A DNA stretch of 64,000 nt from Sphingobacterium multivorum (GCF_039511225.1 NZ_CP154261.1:5084001-5148000); one strand, 5' to 3'. Shown: positions 24,590 to 33,733, numbered from the stretch's first letter. The notes: generated by a model not told the origin, from the sequence alone. Made by a program: numbers and translations.

Positions 24590-25894
24590 TTATCTCGCCA
24601 ACCATGACATCGGATTCAGTGGTGTTGACCCTTGATAAACAGAGAAGTCAACCATTGGCACACCTGTATCGGAGTCCACATCCGCCGTTCCTATAGTTTG
24701 ACCCGTGCTTACTTTTTGCCCTTTAGAAACACTTACACTTCCCATATTATTGTAGACAGTATAGTACTCACCATGTTTAATCATTATGATACGTTGACCA
24801 TACATTGTTAAAACACTACTTACCTCTCCTGCGAAAACAGCTTTCACAGCCGCACCACTAGAAGTTTGTATTTTCACGGATATATGTTCCACATTGACAT
24901 TTCTTCCGACACTTTCCCCTCCAAAATCTTGCATGATCTTCGCATTGGAAACAGGCCAAGGTAAACTACCGCGGTTAGATCTGAAGTCATTTGAAAGTTT
25001 AACTGCTTCTGGTGTACTACGGAGCACCTCAGATTCTGACATCTTCGAAGTACTCGTTTTTGTATTGTTCTTACCCTTTGTAGTTGATGTGGACTCATTC
25101 GCTTTGCGATTCCGTTCAGCAGCAGCTTCCGCAGCACGACGCGCCGCCTCAGCTCGTCGACGTTCAGCCTCAATTTCTCTTCTAATGATCTCCTTGATGG
25201 CCGCATTAATACGACGCTCCTCTTTTTGCTTTTGGGTAATATCTTTCTTCACGCCGCGCTCTGTAACAATCAATTCACTCAATTGTCCAGAATAAACAGA
25301 TCGCTGTTGAGATATGGTTTTTTTCTCATTTTCCTGCTCTTTCATCAAGGCAACCTGTTTGTTTCGGTCCGCCTGCAATTGAGCAATTTTTTGTTCAATC
25401 TGTTTCTTTGTATTTTCGATATCAGCAGCTTTCAGCTTTCTAGAATCGTTAAACTGTTGTAAGTACTTAACCCGTCGGAACCCCTGATTAAAATCCTTGG
25501 ATGCAAAAATAAACATCAATTTATTATAGGCATTCCGGTTTCTGAACGCAAACATCACCATCTTCTCATAGTCACGTTTCATCTTCTCCAATTCGGCCTT
25601 TAACTTATTTACGGCAGCGGTATTGGCATTGATATGTTTGTTAATTACAGCTACTTCCGAAGTAATGGTATTTATCTTCTGCTCGCGCAAATTAATCTGC
25701 TTACTCAATGCTGTCACTTGTTGTTGAGTAAGTGATTTTTCCTTTGCAATCTCTTTGACCGTATTCTGTAATTCAGCAATTTCACGATTGAGTTTCTCAC
25801 GCTGTTTTTCAAGTTCAGCCCTAGTCTGCGCCGATGAAATCCCAATCATGAATAGGAAAGCAGCTATACCAAGTATTGTCTTTTTAAAGTTCAT
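24590..25894 (-). CDS. EnvC-like murein hydrolase activator with degenerate LytM domain
   Basis: A 434-residue exported protein. After a signal peptide (IAAFLFMIGISSAQ) comes a long coiled coil (about 25-260), an Arg/Ala-rich linker and a Lys/Ser-rich stretch, then an M23/LytM domain at about 335-430. The zinc ligands look lost: the usual H-x-GxD is here EHISVKI, the H-x-H position is YTVYNNM, and the final FE block is VDFSVYQ. E. coli EnvC is also inactive itself and activates amidases at division. By analogy this should activate a cell-wall amidase. Loss of ligands is read from the sequence; partners are unknown. Confidence 0.85.
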   Translation of the reverse strand: MNFKKTILGIAAFLFMIGISSAQTRAELEKQREKLNREIAELQNTVKEIAKEKSLTQQQVTALSKQINLREQKINTITSEVAVINKHINANTAAVNKLKAELEKMKRDYEKMVMFAFRNRNAYNKLMFIFASKDFNQGFRRVKYLQQFNDSRKLKAADIENTKKQIEQKIAQLQADRNKQVALMKEQENEKKTISQQRSVYSGQLSELIVTERGVKKDITQKQKEERRINAAIKEIIRREIEAERRRAEAARRAAEAAAERNRKANESTSTTKGKNNTKTSTSKMSESEVLRSTPEAVKLSNDFRSNRGSLPWPVSNAKIMQDFGGESVGRNVNVEHISVKIQTSSGAAVKAVFAGEVSSVLTMYGQRIIMIKHGEYYTVYNNMGSVSVSKGQKVSTGQTIGTADVDSDTGVPMVDFSVYQGSTPLNPMSWLAR

Positions 25895-26002
25895 TTACAG
25901 TACTATTTTTTTGTGTTTGCCATCTTTCTATCCTATTAATTCACCCCATACTTTAGCAAACTAATTGCGAAAGTAATAAATCTAAAGGAAATAGACAGCT
26001 TC

Positions 26003-26821
26003 TCATCGGATTACTTTGTAACGTGACGATACTGAAAAAGGCATTTCGACTGGTTCATTAAAAGTCACTTTGTTAAAATTTATCTCTGTTTTTATCTCTT
26101 GACGACCATCAGAAATGATCATTTTTAAAAGCATCGGAAATTCTTGTCCAGAGGCCATGGCATATTCACCGTAATTGGCCTCCAGCAATTGTTTTTTTGA
26201 AAGTTGCGCTAATCTAAACTGATAAGGCCTATTGTTATTATTTAACTTATATAAAAAATCTAGTTCATTCAGTTTGCCATCCAACTGGACAGACATCGAG
26301 TCCTGTTTAAAATTAACCTGATCAATATCGGACAATAGATTCACCGAAAGATTGGCTAGCAACAAATCCTGTAGATTTCCGAAAGTTAAATCCGGACTGG
26401 CAAAACGATATAGGTAGTCAAATGGCTTAACCATATATTCGCTCTGAAACTTATTTAAAATTTGTACACTGTCTGGAGTGATCAATACCCGGGCAACCTC
26501 TATACCCAGTGTAGCAGAAATGGAAATCCAGATCCTTTTATCTTTCTCTATTCGAATAGTAGAAGTGACATCATAATTGTCCTTCCCAAGATCGAGACGC
26601 ATCTTCGCTTTTCCAGAAAAAGTAGAATAATTCAAATTGGTCAAAAAAAGATCACGTAAGCTATTCTTTTTCGCCTCCCTTGTATTATCTTTTATGGTCA
26701 ACTCGTTTTCAGCTTTAAGGTCAGCACCTTTTAGTAGTTTCTTCTTAGAACTACAAGAAGAAAGCAGCAACACAACAGCACTAACCCAAACAATTTTATT
26801 CCACATAGCTTTTAGTCTCAA
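26003..26821 (-). CDS. DUF4292 family lipoprotein
   Basis: A 272-residue protein with a lipoprotein signal (VVLLLSSCSSKKK, Cys near residue 23). The mature part resembles DUF4292, a Bacteroidota family with a LolA/LolB-like beta fold: FSGKAKMRLDLGKDN, then RIEKDKRIWISISATLGIE and the Tyr-rich MVKPFDYLYRF. A lipid or lipoprotein carrier role is a guess from fold. Its start overlaps the end of the TPR gene by up to 26 nt (or 11 nt if the second ATG at 26806 is used), so they are coupled. Confidence 0.8.
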   Translation of the reverse strand: MRLKAMWNKIVWVSAVVLLLSSCSSKKKLLKGADLKAENELTIKDNTREAKKNSLRDLFLTNLNYSTFSGKAKMRLDLGKDNYDVTSTIRIEKDKRIWISISATLGIEVARVLITPDSVQILNKFQSEYMVKPFDYLYRFASPDLTFGNLQDLLLANLSVNLLSDIDQVNFKQDSMSVQLDGKLNELDFLYKLNNNNRPYQFRLAQLSKKQLLEANYGEYAMASGQEFPMLLKMIISDGRQEIKTEINFNKVTFNEPVEMPFSVSSRYKVIR

Positions 26822-28517
26822 TCTTCTTTTTCAATTTCAGCTTACCCTCCTCCGTATCAGCTCCCTTTTCTAAAGCGAGGTTCCACTGCTTAACGGCATC
26901 CGTTGTTTTCCCTAACTTAATCAAAATGTCGCCATAGTGTTCCAGTAATACCGCCGTTTGCGGATTTGTATTTTTTAACGCTTTTTGAATCCATACTAGT
27001 GCGTCATCATATTTTCCATTTGCAAAAAGTACCCAAGCATAGGTATCTTCAAAAGTTCCATTATTGGGCTGCAATTTCGTCGCCATTGCGGCATACTTTG
27101 TAGCTTCATCAAGTCGTTCTTTTCTTAACGACAAATAGTATGCTAAATTGTTCATCGCCGTCACATTTGTACTATCCAATCGAATAGCTTCGATGTAAGC
27201 CGCGTCAGAGGCTTTATACATCTGAAGTGAATTATAAATATCACCTAATCCCCCATAAATATTTGCTTGTAGAAAAGGCGATTCATCCTGTGCATTATTA
27301 AGTGCAGCCTCCATAAACTTTCGGCTATTTTCCATGTCTTTTTTCATCAAATAGGCCATACTCGTAAAATAGAGTATGGTCGCATTATTGGCCACATAGT
27401 GTAACGCTTCCCCACCATGTGCAATGGCTTGATCAAATTCACCTTTGTCCATATCCAAACTCATCAGCATCCGCCAAGCATCGATCTGGTAGGGGTTCAT
27501 ACTCACGGCTACCGCTAGTGAACTTTGAGCAGCGGACTTATCGTCTCTCAACCATAACACTTGTCCCTTTGCCATATGGCTTTCGGCAATACGTGGATGA
27601 ACTTCAACCAAGATATTCACCAATTCCAAAAGTTGGTCTTTTGTATAGGGACCTTTCGGATTCAACAAGGTCATTATAATCCGATTCTTATCTGCAAAAT
27701 CAACTTTCTTAGATTGAAATCCTTGCTTAAGTGCATCGAAAGATAATTTCAGCTTTTTATCAAATCGATAGAGATCAGCCAAATCGAAATAAAGAAAATC
27801 CTCTTTTGTCGTCTGAATTCCTTTATTAATGTAGTCCAATGCAAGCTTCGAGTTTTTGGAAAGATTATAGGCTTGCGCTAATTGTCCATACACTTGAGCC
27901 AGCGAAGTCCCTTTGTCTGCCCAGGGCTTCAAAAGATCAATGACAGCCTTATAATTACCGGCATCATTTAACAACACACTGCCAACCATGTCCAATGTAT
28001 CAGAAGCGACAGCGATCTCTTTGGTTTTATAGAAATACTCCAAAGCCACATCCTTGTACCCACCATTGAAAAGGAGCATGATACGCTCCCGTTTTAGTGA
28101 GGCAGTATTATTGTCATCTCGATCTATCAACTTATCGAGATAGATTAAAGCACTATCCGCGTCGTTTTTACTTTTAAATGCATCTACAGCAAAACTTAGA
28201 TATTCCGGCTTCGACTGAATATTCAGCGCTTCTTTTATAGCTTCGATCGCTCCATCTTGATTTCTCATCTGCGCAAGAAGAATTGCCTTTGTAAAATAGA
28301 TGTCATCGGCTTGTGGGTAATCTGCGATTATAGCATCCAAAGAATCCATCCCGGGGCCAATTTTTCCTTGCTTCAATATTTCCTGTACGTTTTTGAGTCG
28401 TGCATCGTAAGGTTTAGGCTTATTATCCGAAGATTGTGCCTTTAATGAGCCCAGTGCTACTAGGAGTAAACCAATAAAACTTAAAAAAAATCGTTTATCT
28501 AAAAAATTCAATCTCAT
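26796..28517 (-). CDS. tetratricopeptide-repeat protein, exported
   Basis: A 573-residue protein with an N-terminal signal (FFLSFIGLLLVALGSLKAQ). The rest is a series of TPR helices, clearest at about 60-110, 330-400 and 440-560 (AMNNLAYYLSLRKERLDEAT, then AWVLFANGKYDDALVWIQKA). Such proteins build protein complexes in the periplasm. It is first in a minus-strand run followed by the DUF4292 lipoprotein, EnvC-like and tatA genes, suggesting envelope work. The specific role is unknown. Confidence 0.85.
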   Translation of the reverse strand: MRLNFLDKRFFLSFIGLLLVALGSLKAQSSDNKPKPYDARLKNVQEILKQGKIGPGMDSLDAIIADYPQADDIYFTKAILLAQMRNQDGAIEAIKEALNIQSKPEYLSFAVDAFKSKNDADSALIYLDKLIDRDDNNTASLKRERIMLLFNGGYKDVALEYFYKTKEIAVASDTLDMVGSVLLNDAGNYKAVIDLLKPWADKGTSLAQVYGQLAQAYNLSKNSKLALDYINKGIQTTKEDFLYFDLADLYRFDKKLKLSFDALKQGFQSKKVDFADKNRIIMTLLNPKGPYTKDQLLELVNILVEVHPRIAESHMAKGQVLWLRDDKSAAQSSLAVAVSMNPYQIDAWRMLMSLDMDKGEFDQAIAHGGEALHYVANNATILYFTSMAYLMKKDMENSRKFMEAALNNAQDESPFLQANIYGGLGDIYNSLQMYKASDAAYIEAIRLDSTNVTAMNNLAYYLSLRKERLDEATKYAAMATKLQPNNGTFEDTYAWVLFANGKYDDALVWIQKALKNTNPQTAVLLEHYGDILIKLGKTTDAVKQWNLALEKGADTEEGKLKLKKKIETKSYVE

Positions 28518-28686
28518 CTACTTCCGCTATAATAATTTAAAAATTCTTCCTGCAATATACTAACTAATGTAACAATATTCATTCGAGGAAGTTGTAAAAA
28601 TATTGAGATTAGTGGGGCTCGCTTGAAATTCAACTCGTTTTCAACAAAATAAGCAAAATAGATTTTAAAATATAGAATAATAGATG

Positions 28687-28694
28687 TACCTTTG
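28687..28694 (+). promoter_or_regulatory. -7 box of the ribosomal protein operon
   Basis: TACCTTTG matches the -7 consensus exactly; an upstream T-rich segment at 28663-28666 is a weak -33. In the leader, CCCTT and AAGGG (28699-28713) can form a small hairpin. Confidence 0.6.
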
Positions 28695-28752
28695 CAGACC
28701 CTTGAGATAAGGGGAAGAAAAATTTTTTAATAAATTATTTAAACAAAAGCAA

Positions 28753-29196
28753 GTGAATACGTTAAGTTACAAAACTGTCTCTGCCAACAAGAACACCGTT
28801 AACAAAGAGTGGATCGTTGTTGACGCTGAAGGAGAGATTTTGGGGCGTTTGGCGAGCAACATCGCGAAAGTAATTCGTGGTAAGCATAAGCCTACATTCA
28901 CCCCACACGTAGACTGTGGAGATAACGTGATTGTTATCAATGCAGACAAAATTAAATTGACAGGAAACAAATTAGGCGACAAAGTTTACGTACGCTACAC
29001 TGGATACCCAGGTGGTCAACGTTTCGTTTCTCCTAAAGAGTTAATGGCTAAATTTCCTGAACGCATTATTGAAAAAGCTGTTCGTGGTATGCTTCCTAAA
29101 AACCGTTTAGGTCGTCAATTGTTTAAAAACCTTTACGTTTATGCTGGTACTGAGCACAAGCATGAAGCACAAAATCCAAAACCAGTTAAATTTTAA
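28753..29196 (+). CDS. rplM: 50S ribosomal protein L13
   Basis: A 147-residue protein of the large ribosomal subunit: NKEWIVVDAEGEILGRLAS near the N-terminus, GKHKPTFTPHVDCGDNVIVI, and the conserved RAVRGMLPKNRLGRQ-like segment (VRGMLPKNRLGRQLFKNL). The start codon is GTG; no ATG fits the expected N-terminus. It begins the order rplM-rpsI-rpsB-tsf usual in this phylum. Confidence 0.97.
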   Translation: MNTLSYKTVSANKNTVNKEWIVVDAEGEILGRLASNIAKVIRGKHKPTFTPHVDCGDNVIVINADKIKLTGNKLGDKVYVRYTGYPGGQRFVSPKELMAKFPERIIEKAVRGMLPKNRLGRQLFKNLYVYAGTEHKHEAQNPKPVKF

Positions 29197-29200
29197 GGAG
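29195..29200 (+). promoter_or_regulatory. Shine-Dalgarno sequence of rpsI
   Basis: AAGGAG ends seven bases before the ATG and overlaps the rplM stop codon. Such sequences are rare in this phylum. Confidence 0.6.
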
Positions 29201-29207
29201 AATCGTC

Positions 29208-29594
29208 ATGTCAACAACTAACACTTCAGGAAGAAGAAAAACTGCTGTTGCCCGCATTTACTTAACTGCTGGTAGCGGAAACATTATCATAAACGGTAAA
29301 GACTACAAAGAGTATTTCCCAACATTACCTTTGCAATACATCGCTACACAGTCATTGAACGTAGCTGGTGAATTAGCAAACTTTGATGTAAAAGTAAACG
29401 TTAACGGAGGTGGTGTTAAAGGTCAAGCAGAAGCTGTTCGCTTAGCGATCGCAAAAGCTTTGGTTGAGCTTAACCCAGAAGTTAAACCTGCATTACGCGC
29501 TAAAGGTTTAGTAACACGTGATGACCGCATGGTTGAACGTAAGAAACCAGGACGTCGTAAAGCTCGTAGAAGATTCCAATTCAGTAAACGTTAA
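29208..29594 (+). CDS. rpsI: 30S ribosomal protein S9
   Basis: A 128-residue small-subunit protein: SGRRKTAVARIYL at the start, NGGGVKGQAEAVRLAIAKAL in the middle, and the basic tail GRRKARRRFQFSKR that reaches the P-site tRNA. It lies 11 nt after rplM and 18 nt before rpsB. Confidence 0.97.
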   Translation: MSTTNTSGRRKTAVARIYLTAGSGNIIINGKDYKEYFPTLPLQYIATQSLNVAGELANFDVKVNVNGGGVKGQAEAVRLAIAKALVELNPEVKPALRAKGLVTRDDRMVERKKPGRRKARRRFQFSKR

Positions 29595-29597
29595 TCA

Positions 29598-29604
29598 AAG
29601 GAGG
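29598..29604 (+). promoter_or_regulatory. strong Shine-Dalgarno sequence of rpsB
   Basis: AAGGAGG lies eight bases before the ATG, a near-complete complement to the 16S tail. It is unusual because most Bacteroidota genes lack one. Confidence 0.65.
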
Positions 29605-29612
29605 ATCAAAAA

Positions 29613-30410
29613 ATGGCAAGAACTACTTATCAAGATTTATTGGATGCAGGTGTGCACTTTGGTCACCTTACACGTAAATGGGATCCGAAAATGGCTAAGT
29701 ACATTTTCATGGAACGCAACGGTATCCACATCATTGACTTGAACAAAACTCTTACGAAATTAGAAGAAGCTGCTTCAGCTATCAAACAAATCGTAAAATC
29801 AGGTCGCAAAGTTTTATTCGTCGCTACGAAAAAACAAGCAAAAGAGATCATCGCACAACAAGCAAAAGAGGTTAATATGCCTTTTGTAACTGAGCGTTGG
29901 TTAGGTGGTATGCTTACAAACTTCGCTACAGTTCGTAAGTCTATCAAAAAAATGTCTAACATTGACAAAATGCAAAAAGATGGTACATATGATGTATTGT
30001 CTAAAAAAGAGAAGTTGATGATTCAACGTGAGCGTATCAAATTAGAAAACCTTTTAGGAGGTATCGCTGATTTGAACCGTTTACCAGCTGCTTTATTCAT
30101 CATCGATGTGAAAAAAGAACACATCGCTGTTTCTGAAGCAATGAAATTGAACATCCCTACTTTTGCAATGGTAGATACAAACTCTGATCCTTCAAACATT
30201 GATTTCCCAATCCCAGCAAATGATGACGCTAGCAAATCTATTAGCTTAATCGCCGGTATCATTGGTCAAGCAATCCAAGAAGGTTTGGACGAGCGCAAAC
30301 GCGACAAAGAAGAAGAAGCTGAAAAAGATGCTGCTGCTGCTAAAGCAAAAGTTGATAATAGTGATGCTTCAGAAGCTAAACGTCCTCGCAAAGCGAAAGA
30401 CGGAGAATAA
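29613..30410 (+). CDS. rpsB: 30S ribosomal protein S2
   Basis: A 265-residue small-subunit protein: LLDAGVHFGHLTRKWDPKM at the start, RWLGGMLTNFATVRKSI near 95, and DTNSDPSNIDFPIPANDDA near 190. A Lys/Ala/Asp-rich tail of about 30 residues is longer than in E. coli. It is followed by a structured spacer and tsf, the usual partner. Confidence 0.97.
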   Translation: MARTTYQDLLDAGVHFGHLTRKWDPKMAKYIFMERNGIHIIDLNKTLTKLEEAASAIKQIVKSGRKVLFVATKKQAKEIIAQQAKEVNMPFVTERWLGGMLTNFATVRKSIKKMSNIDKMQKDGTYDVLSKKEKLMIQRERIKLENLLGGIADLNRLPAALFIIDVKKEHIAVSEAMKLNIPTFAMVDTNSDPSNIDFPIPANDDASKSISLIAGIIGQAIQEGLDERKRDKEEEAEKDAAAAKAKVDNSDASEAKRPRKAKDGE

Positions 30411-30420
30411 TATTTTTATT

Positions 30421-30500
30421 CCAAACCGGATGGCGTAGCGTTAGTTTCTGGAAAAGTTTACTTTTCTTGAACTAGCCTCTCTGTCCGGTTTTTTGGTTTA
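30421..30500 (+). promoter_or_regulatory. structured RNA element or terminator between rpsB and tsf
   Basis: AAACCGGA (30423-30430) pairs with TCCGGTTT (30484-30491) and a T run follows, as in a terminator. The 53 nt between contain a second hairpin with GAAAAGT and ACTTTTC (30451-30466). A smaller inverted repeat, ATGTTAA with TTAACAT, lies at 30522-30548. It may set the rpsB to tsf ratio. Confidence 0.6.
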
Positions 30501-30605
30501 ACAATACTCGTTTATCAAGAAATGTTAAACTTCATATTAGCTTAACATGTTTTAAGTTAATATTGTACAAATTTCAGTCGTAAATAATAATAAAAAGAAA
30601 TAAAC

Positions 30606-31442
30606 ATGTCAGTACAAATTTCTGCATCAGATGTGAACAAATTGCGTCAACAAACTGGCGCTGGTATGATGGATTGTAAAAAAGCTTTAGTTGAGTCTAA
30701 TGGTGACTTTGAAGCTGCTGTTGATTACTTGCGTAAAAAAGGCGCTAAAGTAGCTGCTAGCCGTCAAGATCGCGACTCTAACGAAGGTGTTATCATCGCT
30801 AAAGCTACTGCTGATGGTAAATCAGGTATCGTAGTTGAAGTTAACTGTGAAACTGACTTCGTAGCTAAAAACGCAGACTTCGTTGCTTTCGCTGAAAAAA
30901 TTGCAGACGTTGCATTAAACAGTAAACCTGCTTCTTTGGAAGAATTAAAAGGTTTGGAACTTGATGGCAAAAACATCGCTGATTTATTAATCGAGCAAAC
31001 TGGTGTAATTGGCGAGAAAATTGACGTTTCTAAATACGAAACTATCACTGCTGAAAAGGTTATCGCTTATATTCACGGTAACTACCGTTTAGGTGTATTA
31101 GTAGGTCTTTCTGCTGATGCTGCTGGTGCTGAAGAAGCAGGTAAAGATGTAGCAATGCAAATTGCCGCAATGAACCCTATCGCAATTGACAAAGATGGTG
31201 TTGATCAAAACACAATCGAGCGTGAAATCGCTATTGCTAAAGAGCAAATCATTGCTGAAGGTAAACCTGCTGAAATGGCTGAGAAAATCGCTCAAGGTAA
31301 ATTGAATAAATTCTTCAAAGACACAACTTTGTTAAACCAAGAATTCGTAAAAGATTCTTCTAAAAACATCGCTCAATTCTTAGATTCAGTTTCCAAAGGA
31401 TTAACTGTAACTGCTTTCAAACGCGTACAATTGGGCGCATAA
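30606..31442 (+). CDS. tsf: translation elongation factor Ts
   Basis: A 278-residue guanine-nucleotide exchange factor for EF-Tu. The UBA-like start (VNKLRQQTGAGMMDCKKALV), then YLRKKGAKVAASRQDRDSNEG and the core VEVNCETDFVAKNADFV are all present. Length fits the bacterial family. It lies 195 nt after rpsB beyond the structured element, so it may have its own promoter; none is clear. Confidence 0.97.
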   Translation: MSVQISASDVNKLRQQTGAGMMDCKKALVESNGDFEAAVDYLRKKGAKVAASRQDRDSNEGVIIAKATADGKSGIVVEVNCETDFVAKNADFVAFAEKIADVALNSKPASLEELKGLELDGKNIADLLIEQTGVIGEKIDVSKYETITAEKVIAYIHGNYRLGVLVGLSADAAGAEEAGKDVAMQIAAMNPIAIDKDGVDQNTIEREIAIAKEQIIAEGKPAEMAEKIAQGKLNKFFKDTTLLNQEFVKDSSKNIAQFLDSVSKGLTVTAFKRVQLGA

Positions 31443-31478
31443 GCATAATTCATTCTATTACCAGAATTGGAAATTTTT

Positions 31479-31515
31479 AAAACAGGAGCTATTCTTCGAA
31501 TGGCTCCTGTTTTTG
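31479..31515 (+). terminator. terminator after tsf
   Basis: AAACAGGAGC and GCTCCTGTTT pair around a loop, followed by T. Confidence 0.8.
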
Positions 31516-31624
31516 TTTATATCTCTTCTTTCATTTATTCCCGAACTATTTTTCACCGCTGGCCTTGGCTTTTATTTTATCCCAAATTTGTGTAACTTAA
31601 GGATACATAAAAACTGGACAGCAT

Positions 31625-32494
31625 ATGGGTATGTTAAAGGAAAACGCGTTAAAAGGAAAACGAATTTTGATTACGGGTGGTGGTACAGGCCTCGGAAAAG
31701 CCATGACAGATTACTTTCTCGAGCTTGGCGCCTCTTGCCTGATCACGAGCCGTAAAGATGATGTTATACAGCATACAGCGAACGAATTGTCGGAAAAATA
31801 TCAGGCGAAATGTCTTGCAGTAGCTGGAGATGTCCGAAATTATGAGGATGTCGAGCGCGTCGTTTCCTTTGGATATGAACATTTTGGCGGGATAGATATA
31901 CTCATAAACAATGCTGCCGGAAATTTTATCTCCCCTACCGAACGTTTAAGCCACCGCGCCTTCGAATCTGTTATTGGTATCGTTCTCCAAGGTAGTATAA
32001 ACTATACCCTAGCACTGGGCAAGCGTTGGATTGAGGCCAACGAACATAATAAAGCTATACTAAGTATCGTCACAACCTATGCTTGGACGGGTTCTGGCTA
32101 CGTTGTTCCTTCTGCAACAGCTAAAGCCGGAGTTCTTGCATTAACTCGATCGTTAGCCGTTGAATGGGGAAAAAAAGGGATAAGACTCAATGCTATAGCT
32201 CCGGGTCCATTCCAAACTTCAGGTGCCATGGAACGGCTACTTCCAGGTGAATTAGGCGAACTTCTCTCGCCTACCAAACGTATCCCCTTGGGCCGCTTGG
32301 GCAAACTGGAGGAATTGGCCAACCTCGCGGCCTATCTGGTATCCGATTACGCCAGTTATATCAACGGTGATGTTATCACGATAGATGGCGGCGAGTGGCT
32401 TAAGGGAGCAGGTGAGTTCAATGGATTGGATATTATTCCTGAAGATCAATGGGATGCTATTGAACAGATGACCAGAAATGCAAAAAGCACCTGA
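31625..32494 (+). CDS. SDR oxidoreductase, 2,4-dienoyl-CoA reductase-like
   Basis: A 289-residue NAD(P)H-dependent enzyme. The Rossmann loop is ITGGGTGLGKAM near residue 20 and INNAAGNFISPTERLS near 95. In place of the usual Y-x-x-x-K the active site reads PSATAKAGV, with Ser and Lys, and a Tyr in the preceding VTTYAWTGSG; this is the arrangement of 2,4-dienoyl-CoA reductases. It should take part in breakdown of unsaturated fatty acids. It stands alone after the ribosomal operon. Confidence 0.85.
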   Translation: MGMLKENALKGKRILITGGGTGLGKAMTDYFLELGASCLITSRKDDVIQHTANELSEKYQAKCLAVAGDVRNYEDVERVVSFGYEHFGGIDILINNAAGNFISPTERLSHRAFESVIGIVLQGSINYTLALGKRWIEANEHNKAILSIVTTYAWTGSGYVVPSATAKAGVLALTRSLAVEWGKKGIRLNAIAPGPFQTSGAMERLLPGELGELLSPTKRIPLGRLGKLEELANLAAYLVSDYASYINGDVITIDGGEWLKGAGEFNGLDIIPEDQWDAIEQMTRNAKST

Positions 32495-32596
32495 TAATCG
32501 TTTAAAATAACGAATGATTTATTTTATGGTGAATACGCAACTGTATTACATGCCGGTTTAAAAGAGGAAATAGCAAGGTCTTTAATCCATTTTTCT

Positions 32597-32604
32597 TAGG
32601 TTTG
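32597..32604 (+). promoter_or_regulatory. -7 box before the AraC-type gene
   Basis: TAGGTTTG matches the -7 consensus and lies 29 nt before the ATG at 32634. No TTG is seen at -33. Confidence 0.4.
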
Positions 32605-32633
32605 TAGCGATTATTCCAATAGACTCTGTACAT

Positions 32634-33455
32634 ATGATGAATTTATCTTTCGAATCTCAAAAAATCAAGCATAAAGAAAAATTAGAACTCAATAAAACGG
32701 GTTTTGATTTTGCGTTAGTTTATATAGCCGAAGGCACACTCGTATCGAAAGGGAATAATTTAAAATTTTCCAAAGAGAATTTACTTTTTTTGAATAAAGA
32801 TTTCGAAACACTTGAGACAAAAAAAGATACAACTGCATTTGTACTCTATTTCTCCAACTCCTACTTTAAAGATCTGCACTTTATACAACAAAATTTTAGA
32901 CTTACTCACAACCCGGTTGATATCTTTAACTCGAAGACATTGTTAAATAAGAGCCTATCCCTTAAAAAGGAAAATAAAAAACTGATCGAGCGGGTAATCT
33001 CGCTAATTCAACAATATGAGAGTGAAGATGAAGCGGCATCAATTTTTATATTCCACCAAACCATGTCGCTTTTCGCTTTAGTCGAAAATATATTGAAGGA
33101 CCTAGAGCTACGCATTAACGAGTCTTATGAAATGTCTCAAGAGATCGAGCAATACATACAGCAAAATATCTATTTCCCGGATAAATTACAAATCAAGTCG
33201 ATTGCAGATCAGTTCCAAATTTCAGCAAATTATTTTGGGGCCTTTTTTAAAAAAAGATATTCAAAAAGCTACAAAGTGTATATAGACGATATTCGTATTA
33301 AACTAATTGAGGAGCGACTAGCATCCAATAGATACACGATGAAACAAATTGTAGAAGAACTCGGATTTAATGATGAAAGTCACCTAACCAATTTCTATAA
33401 GAAGAAAAGAAATATTACACCCAGCTCTTATAAAAGAGCTAAAAATAGTGCTTAA
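32634..33455 (+). CDS. AraC-family transcriptional regulator
   Basis: A 273-residue DNA-binding protein. The N-terminal 160 residues look like a cupin-type sensing domain (FDFALVYIAEGTLVSKG); the C-terminal 100 hold two helix-turn-helix units, IKSIADQFQISANYFGAFFK and MKQIVEELGFNDESHLTNFY, ending in KKKRNITPSSYKRA. The ligand is unknown. It begins with two adjacent ATG codons. The stop overlaps by four bases that of the convergent small gene. Confidence 0.9.
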   Translation: MMNLSFESQKIKHKEKLELNKTGFDFALVYIAEGTLVSKGNNLKFSKENLLFLNKDFETLETKKDTTAFVLYFSNSYFKDLHFIQQNFRLTHNPVDIFNSKTLLNKSLSLKKENKKLIERVISLIQQYESEDEAASIFIFHQTMSLFALVENILKDLELRINESYEMSQEIEQYIQQNIYFPDKLQIKSIADQFQISANYFGAFFKKRYSKSYKVYIDDIRIKLIEERLASNRYTMKQIVEELGFNDESHLTNFYKKKRNITPSSYKRAKNSA

Positions 33456-33712
33456 TTGTCGAGTTGGATTACACCATTAAGATCGTGATTTAAAGAGCGT
33501 TGAATGGCTTCATCCAAAATAAGAATCTTCTTTCCTTGAAAGGTCCCTGCATCATGACTGTCAAAATTTGAGCCACTGGAATTAAAAGATTCCAATTTCA
33601 TTGGGAAATAAATTGGGTTCTCATCTTCAGCCCGACCAATGGTCAATAAAATATTGTAGCCTTGTAGGCGTAAACTCTGTAAAGTCTGATAATTTAAACG
33701 CTTGAAGATCAT
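33452..33712 (-). CDS. small hypothetical protein
   Basis: About 86 residues from the ATG at 33712 (MIFKRLNYQTLQSLRLQGYN); an in-frame ATG at 33736 is less likely because a -7 box (TATGTTTG, 33741-33734) lies over it. It has no signal peptide or membrane segment. I recognise no family. It ends by sharing TTAA with the stop of the AraC-type gene, which may point to regulation by antisense overlap or to simple crowding. Confidence 0.65.
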   Translation of the reverse strand: MIFKRLNYQTLQSLRLQGYNILLTIGRAEDENPIYFPMKLESFNSSGSNFDSHDAGTFQGKKILILDEAIQRSLNHDLNGVIQLDN

Positions 33713-33733
33713 AATTCCTATTTTAAAATAAAA

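Noticed and set aside
24894..25295. 133-codon plus-strand ORF inside the EnvC-like gene
   Set aside because: Antisense to the coiled-coil coding region; Ala/Arg/Ser composition reflects the opposite strand.
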